Below are positions 6,266 to 7,865 of a DNA stretch of 7,865 nt, piece by piece. The DNA is from Thermoplasmatales archaeon (GTDB lineage Archaea; Thermoplasmatota; E2; UBA202; DSCA01): positions 1 through 7,865 of the forward strand of contig DSCA01000025.1 in the NCBI GenBank assembly GCA_011049295.1. The letters run 5' to 3'. The position numbers and the translations under genes are program-made. The first letter of the stretch is position 1; each line of letters opens with the position of its first letter. Below the pieces are notes generated by a model. It had not been told where the DNA came from. It saw only the letters and a program-made list of their open reading frames with translations, and did not search any database.

Positions 6266-7865
6266 TGATTGGAAAGCGCATTTCATGGATTGCCTTCACC
6301 TCGCTGCTGACCATCGTAGCACTGTCCGTGGTGGCCCGCATTCTGGAGATGGATACGCCGTCCACCCTGCTGCTGGGCTCGGCGCTGGGCGCCTTCCTCA
6401 TATTTTCCTGGGCGCAACGCAAAATAAAGGAAGACATGATGGCTTTTATGTCCGAGGACTTCCGGGAGCAGGAGTGGAAGTACTTTTTCTCCTCTCTCAT
6501 CGCCTTCATCATCATCATTTTTGCCACCCTGCTGAACGTGTTCATAATATTCCTGGAGATGCCCATCTCATCCGTAATTATTAACGTGCTGCTGGGTGCA
6601 GTCATCCTTCTCATGCTGTATACGGTGCTGGCCATCCCCACCGTGGAAAAAACGCCTGCCTACACCGTCCTCTACATGGTGGCCCTGGTGTTCACCGCCA
6701 TCGTCATCGGCTCCCAGCTGGAGCTGGGCATACATCTTCCCGAGGACCTGGCTCCCACTCTGCTGAAGATGGCCGACCCCCTCTTTCTGCTGAACATCGC
6801 CCTGCTGTTCGAGGTGGCCTCGCTGATGCTGGGCGGAGAAATGCCCACCCCCACCTCCTCCGTGGTCAACATCTACGAGCGCACCAGGCTGCGGGAAGAG
6901 CGCCCGTTTCTCATAAAGCGGAACGTCATCTATCTGACCATCGTAGTGTTCATCATCCTCTTCGTGCTGGTCAACGTGATAGCAGTGGTGGGCCTGCCCG
7001 GCGGGGTGGAGCTACACGACCTGCACTGGGAATACGCCATTATTCTGGCCAGCGTGGGGCTGCTGGTGAGCCTCATCCTGTACATCCTGCTCATCATGCC
7101 GGAGCAAACGGGCAAGCTGCGGGAAAAATACGACCCAGACACCCTGCAGCGGATTATGGTGCTCTCCACCTCGGCGGCATTCACGGCGGCCTTCGTGGCC
7201 ATCGCCCTGCTCCTGCAGTTTGGCGTGCTCACCGGCATTGGTCCCCTAAATCTCACCTCCAAGAACTCCCTCGATTTTGCCGTTTTTGCCATCCTCTCCG
7301 CCATCGGCCCCTTCGGCTTTTACGAGTACTCGCGCTTCCGAAAAATGAATCTCATGGAGGAGCGGTTTCCGGAGTTTCTTCGAGACCTGTCGGAGTCCCG
7401 CAAAGCCGGCATGACCATGGCCCGGGCCGTGGAAACCTCGGCCAAGGGAGACTACGGGCTGCTGACCCCGGAAATCAGAAAAATGGCCGTGCAGATTTCC
7501 TGGGGAACCTCCTTTACCGAGGCCCTGAGCCGCTTCGGAGACCGCATCCAGACACCGCTGGTATGGAGAACCACGTCTCTGGTGGTCAAGGCCTCGGAGG
7601 CCGGAGGAAAAATATCGGACGTCATCGATGCCGCCGCCAAAAACGTGCGGGAAATCAAGATTCTGCAGGCGGAGCGGAAGATGGAGATGCAAATGTACCT
7701 GCTTATAATCTACGTGGCGTTCTTCGTATTCCTGGCCGTCATCATCATCCTCTCTGCCACCTTTCTGCCGGAGTTTGCCAAGGCCACCGAGTCCAGCAGC
7801 AGCGTGGGAGGCATATCCTTCGGGAAGGTCTCGCTGGAAGAATTCAAGTTCATCTACCTGTCCAC
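6265..7865 (+). CDS. Large T2SSF-domain membrane protein (TadC/FlaJ-like), second copy, cut by the window end
   Basis: I translated this frame directly; it is open for 533 codons to the right edge with no stop, so the C-terminus is missing. The first 355 residues are strongly hydrophobic, with about ten predicted membrane segments (near 7-24, 34-50, 73-97, 101-125, 132-150, 172-190, 219-243, 255-278, 298-318 and 337-353). A T2SSF-like cytoplasmic domain follows at about 367-470 (RFPEFLRDLSESRKAGMTMARAVE, with ASEAGGKISDVI later), then another helix at 476-500 and a serine-rich loop. Archaeal pilus operons often encode two F-type proteins, and this is the likely partner of the 294-residue one. 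The extended N-terminal membrane region is unusual compared with GspF. It could be a transport or anchoring module; I do not recognise it as a named domain. Confidence 0.85.
   Translation, partial: MIGKRISWIAFTSLLTIVALSVVARILEMDTPSTLLLGSALGAFLIFSWAQRKIKEDMMAFMSEDFREQEWKYFFSSLIAFIIIIFATLLNVFIIFLEMPISSVIINVLLGAVILLMLYTVLAIPTVEKTPAYTVLYMVALVFTAIVIGSQLELGIHLPEDLAPTLLKMADPLFLLNIALLFEVASLMLGGEMPTPTSSVVNIYERTRLREERPFLIKRNVIYLTIVVFIILFVLVNVIAVVGLPGGVELHDLHWEYAIILASVGLLVSLILYILLIMPEQTGKLREKYDPDTLQRIMVLSTSAAFTAAFVAIALLLQFGVLTGIGPLNLTSKNSLDFAVFAILSAIGPFGFYEYSRFRKMNLMEERFPEFLRDLSESRKAGMTMARAVETSAKGDYGLLTPEIRKMAVQISWGTSFTEALSRFGDRIQTPLVWRTTSLVVKASEAGGKISDVIDAAAKNVREIKILQAERKMEMQMYLLIIYVAFFVFLAVIIILSATFLPEFAKATESSSSVGGISFGKVSLEEFKFIYLS

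Noticed and set aside
5039..6286. 415-codon open frame on the minus strand across the ATPase tail and first platform gene
   Set aside because: It spans two well supported overlapping genes on the other strand and has a His/Gly-rich shadow-like composition.

Overview
The window is a piece of an archaeal chromosome. The evidence is a complete archaeal class-1 release factor (aRF1), an OGG2-type 8-oxoguanine glycosylase, a GspE/FlaI-type secretion ATPase with two TadC/FlaJ-like membrane proteins, and AT-rich TATA-like elements about 24-26 bp upstream of start codons that lack Shine-Dalgarno sequences, as expected for leaderless archaeal transcripts. Coding DNA is clearly GC-rich, while the gaps between genes hold AT-rich promoter and oligo-T stretches. 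The protein style suggests a euryarchaeal lineage, perhaps the Thermoplasmata or Methanomassiliicoccales side, but that is an impression from memory and not a placement.

Layout, left to right. Bases 1-199 hold no convincing gene; they contain a small inverted repeat, two T tracts and a TATA-like promoter for the release factor. The release factor gene (200-1423, +) is convergent with the glycosylase gene (1424-2038, -), and their stop codons abut with no base between them. The glycosylase is divergent from an isocitrate/isopropylmalate dehydrogenase family gene (2129-3238, +). The 90-bp gap between them has one TATA-like element usable in both directions. A GC-rich hairpin followed by T5 sits on the dehydrogenase stop codon and is a likely terminator.

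From 3376 to the right edge there is one tightly packed transcription unit on the + strand: a secretion ATPase (672 aa, with a 100-residue acidic, proline-rich tail), a 294-aa T2SSF-domain membrane protein overlapping it by 14 nt, and a second, much larger membrane protein whose start codon overlaps the previous stop by one base and which runs off the window end. One motor ATPase plus two platform proteins is the core of an archaeal type IV pilus-like or archaellum-related machine. No pilin, prepilin peptidase or archaellum accessory gene lies in the window, so the exported product is unknown.

The left half is housekeeping: translation termination, DNA repair and central or amino-acid metabolism. 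The right half is a surface-structure or secretion operon and holds the least ordinary features: the disordered ATPase tail and a platform protein carrying about ten predicted membrane segments ahead of its T2SSF domain.
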